Source: an uncultured Solobacterium sp.
GTDB taxonomy: Bacteria; Bacillota_I; Bacilli_A; Erysipelotrichales; Erysipelotrichaceae
Assembly (NCBI GenBank): GCA_900543035.1
Contig: UQPV01000020.1
Coordinates: 1-41,809, forward strand
Reading direction: 5' to 3'
Length of the DNA: 41,809 nucleotides
The notes below the pieces were generated by a model. It ran no database searches and was not told the origin of the DNA. It was given only the letters and a program-made list of their open reading frames with translations. Positions 32,212-41,017 of this stretch are shown here, in pieces; the stretch's first letter is position 1, and each line of letters starts with the position of its first letter. The translations under genes were made by a program, and so were the position numbers.

Positions 32212-32919
32212 ATGAGAAAGATCATGCAGCTGACGGTATGCCTTCTGACCGTGCTGACACTGCAATGTGTCATCACGCCGGTCAGCGCGCTGTTCCTCCC
32301 TAAGGAAACTGAGCGCCACACTACAACAGATCCGCTTCCCGCGGCAGAAGCGCAGATCGAACGCCCCACCGTGGTCATCGATCCGGGTCATGGCGGCGTA
32401 GATGGCGGAAGCATAGGCAGCGGATATACCGAAAAAGACATCACCTTGCAGATCGCGCTGCAGCTTGGCGCTGCGCTGGAACAGCGCGGCTACACGGTCA
32501 TCTATACGCGTTCCACCGACACAGCGCTCTCTGAGCTGGTCAGCGAAGATCTGTTCCAGCGCGTGATGATCAGCAATGACGCGCAGGCAGACGCGTTTAT
32601 ATCCATTCATCTGAATTCTTCTGAATTCATAGCCAGCGGCTTTGAAGTGTGGTCGTCGTTTTCTGACACACGGTCATATTCGCTTGCCCAGGCACTGAAC
32701 GATACGCTCAGCGCATTAAATTATACCGAAGCGCGGGAGATGCGCGATCAGGATGAATCCAACCTGCTCGTGCTGGCGCTGAATGAAGCGCCCTCTGTCC
32801 TGCTGGAACTTGGCTTCATCACCTCTGCCGAGGATATGCGCATCCTCGCCGACGCCGCCTTTCAGCGTGAGCTCACTGATCAGCTCGCAGACACGATCCA
32901 CGCTTATGTCACGCAATAA
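32212..32919 (+). CDS. secreted N-acetylmuramoyl-L-alanine amidase (Amidase_3)
   Basis: This zinc hydrolase cuts the bond between muramic acid and the stem peptide of peptidoglycan. The 235-residue protein starts with a signal peptide (MRKIMQLTVCLLTVL..., likely cut after SA near residue 27). The catalytic domain has VVIDPGHGGVDGG (zinc H), YTEKDITL (zinc E), ISIHLNSS (zinc H) and VLLELGFIT (catalytic E). It lacks cell-wall-binding repeats and resembles CwlD/AmiC. ATG 32212 is eight bases after AAGGAG; in-frame ATGs upstream lie in the promoter. A role in cell separation or sporulation is possible. Confidence 0.88.
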   Translation: MRKIMQLTVCLLTVLTLQCVITPVSALFLPKETERHTTTDPLPAAEAQIERPTVVIDPGHGGVDGGSIGSGYTEKDITLQIALQLGAALEQRGYTVIYTRSTDTALSELVSEDLFQRVMISNDAQADAFISIHLNSSEFIASGFEVWSSFSDTRSYSLAQALNDTLSALNYTEAREMRDQDESNLLVLALNEAPSVLLELGFITSAEDMRILADAAFQRELTDQLADTIHAYVTQ

Positions 32920-32928
32920 CGCAGGCAA

Positions 32929-34719
32929 TCAGATCGCTCTGGTCGCCTGCTTCAGCCACGTCCTCTCCGCATCGTTCAGATACGGAGAGACTTTTTCGTA
33001 TACTTCCGCATGATAGGCGTTCAGCCACTGCCGCTCATCCGGCATCAGCACGTTCGGGTCCACGCCATCCAGGTCGATCGGCACGAACGTGATCGTCTCC
33101 AGGTACATGAACTGGCCATATTCATTCTTTGTTCCTTTACGCACTACCGTCTCATTCTCGTGACGGATGCCATATTTCCCTTCCAGGTATACGCCTGGCT
33201 CATCGCTTTGCACCATTCCTTCTTCCAGCACGCAGCTGTCATTGCGCTCCGGCACGATCTGCCAGCGGAATCCGTTGGGCGCTTCATGCACATTCAGCAC
33301 ATGCCCGATGCCATGTCCGGTCCCGCATTTATAGTCCAGGTCAAGGTCCCACAGCGGTCCGCGCGCCAGGATGTCCAGGTTCATCCCCCGGCATCCATAC
33401 AGGAAACGCGCCTTCGCCAGACGGATCATCGACCGCAATGCCGTCGTGAAGTGCAGCTTGCATTCGTCGCTGAGCTCACCCAGCACGAAGGTCCGTGTGA
33501 TGTCGGTCGTCCCTTCCTCATACTGGCCGCCGCTGTCCACCAGCAGCATCCCTTCTGCCTTCAGCTCCACATCGCTTTCCGGCGTGGCGATATAATGCAT
33601 CAAGGCCGCGTGTCGCTGGTACGCAGAAGCAGTCTGGATCGGTTCGATGAAATGCTCTTGTTCCTGCCGGAAACCCAGCAGCTGATCGCTCGCCGAGATC
33701 TCGGTGATCTTCTCTTTGCCCACATGTGTCTTCAGCCAATACATGAAGCGGGTCATCGCCACCGCGTCGCGGATATGGCAGCGCCGGATGTTTTCCAGCT
33801 CCACCGGATTCTTCTTTGCCTTCATCAGCACGATCGGATTCGGTCGGTCGATGATGGTCACCTCCTGCGGCAGAGAAGCCGTGATGCGATAGTTCGTGTT
33901 CGCTTTGTCCAGCAATACTTTGCTGGATGCGGGGATATGCTTCACCTCTTCATAGATCGCGTCATACGCTGCCGTGCGCACGCCGATCTGCGCAAAGGTC
34001 GTCTTCAGATCATCGCTCAGCCGCGCGTCATTGAGATAAAGCACGGCATCCTGCTGATCGATGAGGATATAACATAAGGCTACGGGAAAACATGGGATAT
34101 CATCGGCGCGCATGTTGAGCAGCCAGGCGATATCATCGACACGGGTGATGATATGGATGTCCGCGCCGGCCTCTGCCATGGCTTCACGCACCTCGCTGAG
34201 CTTTTGCGCCGCGCTCTTGCCTGTATAACGCTGTGCCAGCTCAAAGGTCTTTGACGCAGGCAGTGCCGGACGATCATGCCAGATCGCGCCGACCAGATCC
34301 ATGTCACAGCTGATCGTCACTTCACTGAGCTGAGCGCACAGGCGCTCGACCATGGCGGTGTTCATGACCCGGCCATCAAAGCCAAGCGTGGCATGAGCGG
34401 GCAGGACATCGCACAGATAGGCTTCGATCGTTGGGACGCCCTCGTCGCCCATACGCATCAGCTCGATGCCGCTGCCTTCCAGCTGCTTCGCGGCCTGGAT
34501 GAAATAACGGCCGTCGGTCCACAGCTTCGCCTCATCGGCCGTGAATACACAAGTGCCGGCCGAACCGGTAAAGCCGCTCATGTACTCTCTTGCCTTGAAA
34601 TGATCACATACATATTCGGTTTCGTGGAAATCGGATGTCGGAACGATATAGGCATCCACGCCATGCGCCTTCATCTGGGCGCGCAGCTGTTCCACTCTCG
34701 CTTTGATTTCATTCATCAT
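32929..34719 (-). CDS. pepP: M24B aminopeptidase P (Xaa-Pro aminopeptidase)
   Basis: This 596-residue cytosolic metallopeptidase removes N-terminal residues before proline. It has the long three-domain form: two creatinase-like N-terminal domains (about 1-300, with YIVPTSDFHETEY and FTGSAGTCVFT) and an M24 domain whose metal ligands appear in LLVDSGGQYEEGTTDITRT, GTGHGIGHVLNVHE, SDEPGVYLEG and GIRHENETVV. A C-terminal helical domain ends YEKVSPYLNDAERTWL. ATG 34719 is chosen, with an ATG one codon later as alternative; the ribosome site (AGAGTG) is weak. An in-frame ATG at 34740 has none. It overlaps the DHFR-like gene by 11 bases. Confidence 0.9.
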   Translation of the reverse strand: MMNEIKARVEQLRAQMKAHGVDAYIVPTSDFHETEYVCDHFKAREYMSGFTGSAGTCVFTADEAKLWTDGRYFIQAAKQLEGSGIELMRMGDEGVPTIEAYLCDVLPAHATLGFDGRVMNTAMVERLCAQLSEVTISCDMDLVGAIWHDRPALPASKTFELAQRYTGKSAAQKLSEVREAMAEAGADIHIITRVDDIAWLLNMRADDIPCFPVALCYILIDQQDAVLYLNDARLSDDLKTTFAQIGVRTAAYDAIYEEVKHIPASSKVLLDKANTNYRITASLPQEVTIIDRPNPIVLMKAKKNPVELENIRRCHIRDAVAMTRFMYWLKTHVGKEKITEISASDQLLGFRQEQEHFIEPIQTASAYQRHAALMHYIATPESDVELKAEGMLLVDSGGQYEEGTTDITRTFVLGELSDECKLHFTTALRSMIRLAKARFLYGCRGMNLDILARGPLWDLDLDYKCGTGHGIGHVLNVHEAPNGFRWQIVPERNDSCVLEEGMVQSDEPGVYLEGKYGIRHENETVVRKGTKNEYGQFMYLETITFVPIDLDGVDPNVLMPDERQWLNAYHAEVYEKVSPYLNDAERTWLKQATRAI

Positions 34720-35251
34720 ATTCACTCTGCTTTCTCTCATATATCATATTTACCAGTCCAGATGTCGAGCTGACGCGCAGCAGCTTCAGCCTGCGCATGG
34801 GTCCATCTGACTTGAACAGCGGGATGCCTCCGCCTAAGATGAGCGGCAGCGTGGTGATGTGATATTCATCGATCAGATCGGCTCGCACACATTGATCGAT
34901 CACATCGCTGCCGCCGCAGATCCAGATGTCCTTCCCCTGTTCCTGTTTCAGCGTATGGATCAGCGCCGTCACCGGCTGACAGACAAAGCGGATGCCCTCT
35001 TGCGCGGGCCGGTCCTGATGAGTGAGCACATAGCTTTGCATGCCGGCATATGGCCAGATCGCAGGCGAAAGTTCGTCACGGATCTGGCAGTATGTCCGAT
35101 GGCCGAGGATCACGGTGTCGATGGTCTTTGCAAATGCCGCATAGCCTGCATCTTCCGCTGACGCTTCATCCAGCCAATCCACCTTGCCATGGGGATCGGC
35201 GATGCAGCCATCCAAGCTTTGCGCAATGTATAAGATGACTTTTCTGCTCAT
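34709..35251 (-). CDS. DHFR/RibD C-terminal-like reductase
   Basis: This 180-residue protein of the RibD-C/dihydrofolate reductase-like fold begins VILYIAQSLDGCIADPHGKVDWL and has TVILGHRTY, the NADPH-binding IWICGGSDV and LIDEYHITTLPLILGGG. These are features of the YwjB/YyaP family, NADPH oxidoreductases of unsettled substrate rather than housekeeping DHFR. ATG 35251 overlaps the nitroreductase stop codon by four bases (ATGA), and its own end overlaps pepP, so the three genes are coupled. Confidence 0.82.
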   Translation of the reverse strand: MSRKVILYIAQSLDGCIADPHGKVDWLDEASAEDAGYAAFAKTIDTVILGHRTYCQIRDELSPAIWPYAGMQSYVLTHQDRPAQEGIRFVCQPVTALIHTLKQEQGKDIWICGGSDVIDQCVRADLIDEYHITTLPLILGGGIPLFKSDGPMRRLKLLRVSSTSGLVNMIYERKQSEYDE

Positions 35252-35922
35252 GCGCGTTCGTCCCATGTCCAGCCGCTTTGACCGGCGCCGATCTCAAAAT
35301 GATATTTCACGATGCCCAGATCGACCTTCGTATAAAATTCCCGGCCAGCGCGAACGCTGACTCGCTCTTTGCGCAAAGCGAAACAAAACCTTTGCTGATT
35401 CATGGCGGTAGGGGCAAGCAGCGCTGCTTCGATGCCGTTTCGATACCACTGTGGCATCGGATCTATGGGCTCGCTCACTTCCTCCATGTGTTTGCTGCGA
35501 TGTGCTGTCCCCTGGCTTGCGCCATGACCGATGGCGATGACGATACACAGCTTCTCTCCTTCATCCACTGTAAAAGCTGTCTTGATCTTGCGATAAGTCA
35601 TGGCTGTCCAGCAGGTGTTCAGGCCCAGCTGCTGTGCCAACAAGACAAGGCGTTCACCATAGTATCCGCATGTCTCTTCCAATTTTGACCCTTTCTGTCC
35701 GATCATGGCGATGTAGTTTCGCACGTGCTGGAACTTTCCATAATGGGCGAGAAACCCTTCAAAAGCTTTCGGTTCATCTTTGATCAGCTGAATGTGCAGG
35801 CCGCTTTCGCGGTTGCATGTGTCGATCTCTTCCTGCAGGCGCTGCACCTGCGCTGCGGACAGAGGCTGTGTCGTATATTGGCGCACGCTGTGCCGCGCGC
35901 GCATCGCTTCCAGAATGTCCAT
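35248..35922 (-). CDS. nitroreductase family protein
   Basis: This 224-residue FMN enzyme shows the family's MDILEAMRARHSVRQYTTQPLS start, with the FMN-contacting RHSVRQY, ETCGYYGERLVLLAQQLGLNTCW, and the C-terminal LLAPTAMNQQRF segment. Family members reduce nitroaromatics, quinones or flavins with NAD(P)H. ATG 35922 follows AAGGAG. It is the first gene of the operon with the DHFR-like protein and pepP. Confidence 0.85.
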   Translation of the reverse strand: MDILEAMRARHSVRQYTTQPLSAAQVQRLQEEIDTCNRESGLHIQLIKDEPKAFEGFLAHYGKFQHVRNYIAMIGQKGSKLEETCGYYGERLVLLAQQLGLNTCWTAMTYRKIKTAFTVDEGEKLCIVIAIGHGASQGTAHRSKHMEEVSEPIDPMPQWYRNGIEAALLAPTAMNQQRFCFALRKERVSVRAGREFYTKVDLGIVKYHFEIGAGQSGWTWDERA

Positions 35923-35963
35923 ATCATGCTCCTTCCTGAGGCCATTATACCCCTTTCCCGAAG

Positions 35964-35990
35964 AAAAAGCACCTGCGCCGGGCAGATGCT
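35964..35990 (-). terminator. terminator of fucO
   Basis: On the minus strand AGCATCTGC pairs with GCAGGTGCT (one wobble), followed by TTTTTC, just after the fucO stop codon. Confidence 0.82.
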
Positions 35991-35996
35991 TGTTTC

Positions 35997-37142
35997 TTAC
36001 ATCAGTTTTCTGAGCAATGCCTTCAGGTCTTCTTCGCTAGCGTCTTTCGGATTGCCAGGGGCACAGGCATCCTCGTGCGCGGAATGCGCGAGGAAATCCA
36101 GATCCTCTTCCTTCAGCGCTTCCAGCTTGGTCGGGATGCCGACATCGATGGACAGCTGACGCACAGCGTCGACAGCGGCCTTGCGATATTCTTCCTGGCT
36201 CATCTCGTCAACGCCCTTCACGCCCATCGCTCTGGCGATCTCGCGGTATTTAGTACCAGTGCATTCAGCGTTATATTCCATAACGATCGGCAGCATCATC
36301 GCGCAGGCGACGCCATGCGGCGTGTCATAGACCGCGCCCAGCGTATGGGCCATGGAGTGCGCGATGCCCAGGCCGACGTTGGAGAAGCCCATGCCGGCGA
36401 TATACTGGCCCAGCGCCATGCCTTCCCGGCCTGCCTTTTCGTTGGCCACGGCGCCGCGCAGCGAACGGCTGATGATCTCGATGGCCTTGAGGTGGAACAT
36501 GTCGGTCATCTCCCAGGCCGCCTTGGTCGTATAGCCCTCGATGGCATGGGTCAGCGCATCCATGCCGGTCGCGGCAGTAAGCCCCTTAGGCATCGATGCC
36601 ATCATATCCGGGTCGATGACCGCGATCACCGGCATATCGTGCGGATCTACGCAGACAAACTTGCGTTTCCGCTCCACATCGGTGATGACATAGTTGATGG
36701 TCACTTCCGCGGCGGTGCCGGCCGTGGTCGGTACCGCGATGATCGGTACGCTGGGCTTGCTTGTCGGGGCAGTGCCTTCCAGGCTGCGCACATCCTCGAA
36801 TTCCGGGTTCGCGATGATGATGCCGATCGCTTTGGCCGTATCCATGGAAGAGCCGCCGCCGATGGCGATGATATAATCGGCCTGAGCAGCCTTGAACGCA
36901 GCAACGCCCTTCTGCACATTTTCGATGGTCGGATTAGCCTTGATGTCAGAATAGATCTCATAGGCAAGGGAAGCCTGATCGAGGATATCGGTCACTTTTC
37001 CGGTCACTCCAAAGCGGATCAGGTCCGGATCGGAGCAGACAAGGGCTTTCTGATATCCTCTTGACTTCGCTTCCGCAGCGATCTCCTGGATCGCCCCTGC
37101 ACCATGATAAGATGTTTCATTGAGCATGATTCGATTGGTCAT
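35997..37142 (-). CDS. fucO: FucO-like iron-dependent lactaldehyde reductase
   Basis: This 381-residue group III alcohol dehydrogenase interconverts lactaldehyde and 1,2-propanediol with NAD(H) in fucose or rhamnose fermentation. Similarity to E. coli FucO is close over the whole length: IAIGGGSSMDTAKAIG, PTTAGTAAEVTINYVITD and FVCVDPHDMP are almost as in FucO. The iron ligands D and H lie in GMDALTHAIEGY, and two further H in HSMAHTLGAVYDTPHG. ATG 37142 follows AAGGAGAG. No fucose genes are adjacent, so it may serve general aldehyde or diol metabolism. It is divergent from nothing; the TetR gene lies just upstream on the same strand. Confidence 0.92.
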   Translation of the reverse strand: MTNRIMLNETSYHGAGAIQEIAAEAKSRGYQKALVCSDPDLIRFGVTGKVTDILDQASLAYEIYSDIKANPTIENVQKGVAAFKAAQADYIIAIGGGSSMDTAKAIGIIIANPEFEDVRSLEGTAPTSKPSVPIIAVPTTAGTAAEVTINYVITDVERKRKFVCVDPHDMPVIAVIDPDMMASMPKGLTAATGMDALTHAIEGYTTKAAWEMTDMFHLKAIEIISRSLRGAVANEKAGREGMALGQYIAGMGFSNVGLGIAHSMAHTLGAVYDTPHGVACAMMLPIVMEYNAECTGTKYREIARAMGVKGVDEMSQEEYRKAAVDAVRQLSIDVGIPTKLEALKEEDLDFLAHSAHEDACAPGNPKDASEEDLKALLRKLM

Positions 37143-37160
37143 ATTGCACTCTCCTTTTCT

Positions 37161-37174
37161 TGTAACTGCTTACA
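37161..37174. promoter_or_regulatory. palindromic operator candidate upstream of fucO
   Basis: TGTAA-CTGC-TTACA is a perfect inverted repeat, 19 bases upstream of the fucO ATG. Its form suits a TetR-type dimer, and a TetR gene lies immediately upstream, so autoregulated control of fucO is a reasonable inference. Confidence 0.5.
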
Positions 37175-37207
37175 TCTTCAGTTTATCAGCTTAGCGCATT
37201 CAGATAA

Positions 37208-37235
37208 AGTGACAGAAAACCTGATCTGTCACTTC
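37208..37235. terminator. inverted repeat at the tetR 3' end
   Basis: AAGTGACAGA and TCTGTCACTT form a perfect 10-bp stem around eight bases, overlapping the tetR stop codon. The following sequence has no T run, so it is either a weak terminator between tetR and fucO or a second protein-binding site. Confidence 0.5.
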
Positions 37236-37783
37236 AGTTCTAATCTGCGAAAAGTCTTTTCCAGCTCAGCGGGCGTTGCGTCACAAAGCTGCCGAGCCAG
37301 CTGCAGCGGAGCGAGCTGCGCACCTTCCATGAGCCATTTCACGGTCATATACACCGATCCCTGGCAATACATCTCCAACTGAAAGCGCAAGGTGTCGGAA
37401 AGCGGGCAGATGCGGGTGATCCGGTCGGTATAAAAAGCCAAGATCAGCCGGAAATCATGCTCACGCAAGCTGTTCTGCGTATCACAGCGAAACGCGGCCT
37501 GAAAGAAGATCAGCTCTTCTCTTATATAGGTGAATTTGTTGACGAGCGCTTCATAAACGGTCTTGCCTTCTCCCATATGCGCAAAAGACTGCATCAGGAT
37601 CTGATCAAATACCCAGTGGACCAGATCATATTTATCCTGAAAATGACGGTAAAATGTCTGTCTGGTCGTTCCGCATGTCCTGACGATCTGCGTCACTGTG
37701 ATCTTCTCCAGCGGCACCTTTCTCATGCACTGTTTCAGCGCCTCGGCCAGCAGCATCTTCATCTCTTCTTTCTCTGTCACCAC
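37229..37783 (-). CDS. TetR-family regulator (DhaS-like)
   Basis: This 184-residue regulator has an N-terminal TetR helix-turn-helix, KITVTQIVRTCGTTRQTFYR followed by HFQDKYDLVHWVF (about residues 27-60), and a C-terminal helical domain like that of DhaS-type regulators. GTG 37783 follows GGATGAGGAGG; GTG one codon later and ATG 37762 are alternatives. It lies about 87 bases upstream of fucO on the same strand, and a palindrome of TetR-operator form lies between them, so it probably controls fucO. Confidence 0.82.
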   Translation of the reverse strand: MVTEKEEMKMLLAEALKQCMRKVPLEKITVTQIVRTCGTTRQTFYRHFQDKYDLVHWVFDQILMQSFAHMGEGKTVYEALVNKFTYIREELIFFQAAFRCDTQNSLREHDFRLILAFYTDRITRICPLSDTLRFQLEMYCQGSVYMTVKWLMEGAQLAPLQLARQLCDATPAELEKTFRRLELK

Positions 37784-37810
37784 ACCGCCTCCTCATCCCC
37801 ATGATTATAT

Positions 37811-38034
37811 CATGAAAAAAGCGCTCACCCTGATCGATCTTTCTCCTGTCAAGCTGACAGACGAAATATTCTAAGAAATGCTAAAGACCGTCGCCTGAGC
37901 ACGATCGCCGACAAGGCTCTTGCGATGACACGCAAGCTCTCTAACCCATGTGGGGCACAGCCACATCCCTTTACAGATTGGAAGATGACCCTAAACGAAT
38001 CAGAACCGGCGTGGTGCAACATGCCGGTTCTGAC
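37811..38034 (-). ncRNA. hairpin-rich segment, candidate structured RNA
   Basis: Between the GH3 gene and tetR, four perfect hairpins follow each other: CAGAACCGGC/GCCGGTTCTG (38001-38032), ATGTGG/CCACAT (37948-37966), CTTGCG/CGCAAG (37919-37936) and CTGTCA/TGACAG (37846-37860). Read on the minus strand it ends with GTGCTCA...TGAGCGC pairing and TTTTTT at about 37812, 25-30 bases before the tetR start. It could be a stand-alone small RNA, a leader of tetR, or the 3' end of the GH3 transcript. I recognise no known family. Short plus-strand open frames exist here but have no ribosome site. Confidence 0.4.
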
Positions 38035-38088
38035 CAAAATCTGTTTACTTCCTTATGGGATGCTGCTTAAGCGCACCGATCCTCTCCG

Positions 38089-40734
38089 TTAATGTGTCCT
38101 TCTTCTGCGATTCAGGCAGAGCACACCTGCGGCAGATGCCAGGAAAGCAGCCGCCAGCAGTCCCATGCCCGTGGCTGCGCCGGTCTCTGTATCATCCGGC
38201 TTGTTCTCTCCGCCTTCAGAAGGCTGCGGATCTTCCGGCGCCTCGCTGCCGCGCAGCGTCAGCGCTGCCTGTGCATCCTTCAGCGCCTGTAAAGCGGCGT
38301 CGACCTGCTCTTGGTCCACATTCGCTTCCAGCACGGCCTTGGCATCAGCCAGCGCCTGCGCGAATGCCGCCCACGTGTCCTCTGTGTAGTCCTCTTCCTG
38401 CAATGCCATCGCATCATCAATGGCCGCGGAAAGCGCAGATTTATCCGTGTCATAGACGAGCAGCTCCATAAGCGCGTCCATACGTTCATTCAGCGTGTTC
38501 GTGCTCTCATCGACGACAGACTGTGCCAGCTTGTGCGTCAGCATCGTATTCTGCGCATCAGCCAGCGCTTCGTTCATCGCAGCAAGCGCTTCCTTGGCAG
38601 CCGTTACGGACGCTTCGGTAAACTCGCTGAGATCCAATGCTTCTGCCTGTTCGATAGCTGTCTGCAGCGCCTGCTTGTCCGGATCTGGAACGAGCGAATC
38701 ATAAGACAGCCCGTGTCCCAGCGGATAGACGATCTCATCTGAATATGTTCCGGTACCGGAAATATATCTCGGGATATCGACCGGCAGCTTTCCAGATGCG
38801 CCGAACGTACCCAGGATGACTTCCACGCCAGCCGTCAGGTTCGGGCTGAACGCCGCATTCGCGCTGATGGTTCCACCGCCGAATGATTCCGTGATGTCCA
38901 GCCCTGCGCTCGTCGTGCCATAGACGGCTACGATGGCATCTGCCTCTGAGAACGCCTGCACATCATAAGGCTGATTCAGCGAGATGGCCACGGTATCCTT
39001 ACCCAAGCCTTCGCAATAGTTGATGAACAGCTGCGGGCAGGTCACGCGGTAACCATCGATGTTGGATGCGCTGGAGATCTCAGATGCATGCACGAGCACC
39101 GTGCACCAATCCAGCAGATCCTGGTTCGTGCCATAGAAGTTCGTGCCATCCGAGTTGATCGCGCTGTTGACCTGATCCGGCAGGCCGGTCCAGTTATAGT
39201 GCTGGAGGATCTTGTAATCCGCACCCTCCGGGATCAGTCCGGCTTGTTTTGCCCGTTCCCATGCCAGAACGAAACGGTTGTTGTTGCGGGAATACGTTGA
39301 TGCAAACAATACCCTTGAATGCTCATCCAGTTTCAGCGGCAAGAGATCGTTTTCATTCTTGACGACCGTAACGGCATTGGCGGAGATCAGTCTCTCGCTC
39401 TCTCGATTAACCACAGAGCCGACCACTTCCTCAGCCACGGCCTTCTTCTCTTCCAGCGTACGCTCGTCTTCTGCCAGATCCATGATGCCGCGGTTGAACT
39501 TCATGGTCAGGATGCGGACGACAGATTCATCCAGCTCATCCTGAGAGAGGGTAATGCCCTGATAGCCGTCTTCTTCTGTATATGCCTGAACGAAAGCGTC
39601 GATCAGCGGGATCAGCTTGCTCTCCATGTCTGCCCATGAGCTCATGTCATTGAACGGGATGTCGAGGATGTCGGCGCCTGCCTTGACGGCCAGCAGGTTG
39701 CGCTCATTCACATCAAAGTAATTGGCTACGCCGTCCATCGTCATGGAATCGGTCACGATGACGCCGTCAAAGCCCATCTCTCCTCTGAGCAGGTCGGTGA
39801 GGATCTCGCGGGACATCGTCGCCGGCGGGCTCATCCATTCATCCTGCAGGCTGGAATACAGCTGTTCCGTCACGATGTTGGGGAACTGGATATGCGCGGT
39901 CATGATCATGTCCGTTCCGGCATCGATGGCCGCCTGGAACGGCACCAGTTCAGTCGCATACAGCTCTTCCTTCGTGGAATCGATGGAAGGCAGCCCGGTG
40001 TGGGAATCCGTGGACACATTGCCATGGCCCGGGAAGTGCTTGGCGCTCGTTGCGACATTTTGCTTCTGCACGCCTGCGATGTATGCGGAGGTAAACTCAG
40101 CGGCGATCTGCGGATCACTGCTGAAGGAACGCAGTCCGATGACCGGGTTGTTCGCATTATTATTCACATCGGCGTCCGGCGCGAAGTTGGCATTCACGCC
40201 GACCGCGCTCAGCTCGCTGCCGATGATCTCTCCGGCCATGACGGCATTGTCCGTATCCCCGCTCGCTCCAAGCGCCATATTGCCCGGCAGCGCCGTTCCG
40301 CCGGTCAGCCGGTACACGATGCCGCCCTCCTGGTCAGCGCCGAGCATCAGCGGGATGGCGTTTTTACCTAAGCTCTCATCCATCGCCGCCCGCTGCAGGC
40401 CATCCGTCAGCTCCACATTGACGGTGGCATCTGGATCAAAGTTGGCGGCAAACAAGATCACGCTGCCGATATCATAAGTGCCGATGATGTCATAGATCTC
40501 ATCATTGATCGTCGTGACGGCGGAAACGCTCGTGCCGTCCCGCATCGTCCAGCCGCTGCGGAAAGAGAGCATCAGCTTCTGGCCGATCTTCTCTTCCAGT
40601 GTCATGTCCGCGACGATCTCTCTTGCCTTTTCCTCATTGGTCTGCGCACGAACACCGGACACGCTCATGCCGGATACAGCCGTGACGCTCATCAACAAAG
40701 CAAGCATCGCGGAAATCATTTTCCTCTTCTTCAT
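38089..40734 (-). CDS. surface GH3 beta-N-acetylhexosaminidase-like enzyme with FIVAR repeats
   Basis: This 881-residue exported glycoside hydrolase has a signal peptide at about 1-31 and a GH3 N-terminal barrel (about 35-400) with KHFPGHGNVSTDSHTGLP, whose D-S-H is the Asp-His pair used as acid/base by NagZ-type enzymes. The nucleophile is in VIVTDSMTMDGV. A GH3 C-terminal domain (about 430-680) and two FIVAR modules (about 684-761 and 762-829) follow. The protein ends in a proline/acid linker, a hydrophobic helix and NRRRRTH. This is a wall-sorting layout, but the motif before the helix is DTETGAATG, not LPxTG. Probable activity: removal of GlcNAc from muropeptides, chitooligosaccharides or host glycans. 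ATG 40734 follows ATAGG. Its promoter carries a cre site. Confidence 0.88.
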   Translation of the reverse strand: MKKRKMISAMLALLMSVTAVSGMSVSGVRAQTNEEKAREIVADMTLEEKIGQKLMLSFRSGWTMRDGTSVSAVTTINDEIYDIIGTYDIGSVILFAANFDPDATVNVELTDGLQRAAMDESLGKNAIPLMLGADQEGGIVYRLTGGTALPGNMALGASGDTDNAVMAGEIIGSELSAVGVNANFAPDADVNNNANNPVIGLRSFSSDPQIAAEFTSAYIAGVQKQNVATSAKHFPGHGNVSTDSHTGLPSIDSTKEELYATELVPFQAAIDAGTDMIMTAHIQFPNIVTEQLYSSLQDEWMSPPATMSREILTDLLRGEMGFDGVIVTDSMTMDGVANYFDVNERNLLAVKAGADILDIPFNDMSSWADMESKLIPLIDAFVQAYTEEDGYQGITLSQDELDESVVRILTMKFNRGIMDLAEDERTLEEKKAVAEEVVGSVVNRESERLISANAVTVVKNENDLLPLKLDEHSRVLFASTYSRNNNRFVLAWERAKQAGLIPEGADYKILQHYNWTGLPDQVNSAINSDGTNFYGTNQDLLDWCTVLVHASEISSASNIDGYRVTCPQLFINYCEGLGKDTVAISLNQPYDVQAFSEADAIVAVYGTTSAGLDITESFGGGTISANAAFSPNLTAGVEVILGTFGASGKLPVDIPRYISGTGTYSDEIVYPLGHGLSYDSLVPDPDKQALQTAIEQAEALDLSEFTEASVTAAKEALAAMNEALADAQNTMLTHKLAQSVVDESTNTLNERMDALMELLVYDTDKSALSAAIDDAMALQEEDYTEDTWAAFAQALADAKAVLEANVDQEQVDAALQALKDAQAALTLRGSEAPEDPQPSEGGENKPDDTETGAATGMGLLAAAFLASAAGVLCLNRRRRTH

Positions 40735-40959
40735 GTTAACCTATCATTCCTTTCCTTACTTGTGGATGCCGTATCTGCATGAAAACGCGGCTGATCAATG
40801 ATGATACAGCTCCTTGACGATGATACGCCCGCGCCGTTGTCCATGCATAGATGTCATTCGCATAAGGCAGAGAGCGGTCCTTGCTCATTTATATGCATCT
40901 GGATATGTTCGCCTTCGCACACCACCTTCCTTCCTATTGCCACGTTTCATGTCATCCTC
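40735..40959 (-). other. long leader of the GH3 gene
   Basis: About 220 untranslated bases lie between the promoter and the start codon. I see no open frame with a ribosome site, terminator or known riboswitch. Confidence 0.4.
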
Positions 40960-40989
40960 ATTATACCACTCAGGGGTAAGCGCTTTCAA
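40960..40989 (-). promoter_or_regulatory. promoter with CcpA cre site for the GH3 gene
   Basis: On the minus strand TTGAAA (40984-40989), 18 bases, TATAAT (40960-40965). Overlapping the -35, TGAAAGCGCTTACC (40975-40988) fits the cre consensus TGWAANCGNTNWCA at all but the last position. CcpA binding here should repress transcription when preferred sugars are present. Confidence 0.78.
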
Positions 40990-41017
40990 TCAGGCAGTCT
41001 CAATTTTTCATTCAGAC

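Noticed and set aside
37849..38037. Open frames on both strands in the tetR-GH3 spacer
   Set aside because: Neither has a ribosome site or family pattern; the strong hairpins suggest RNA structure or spacer instead.
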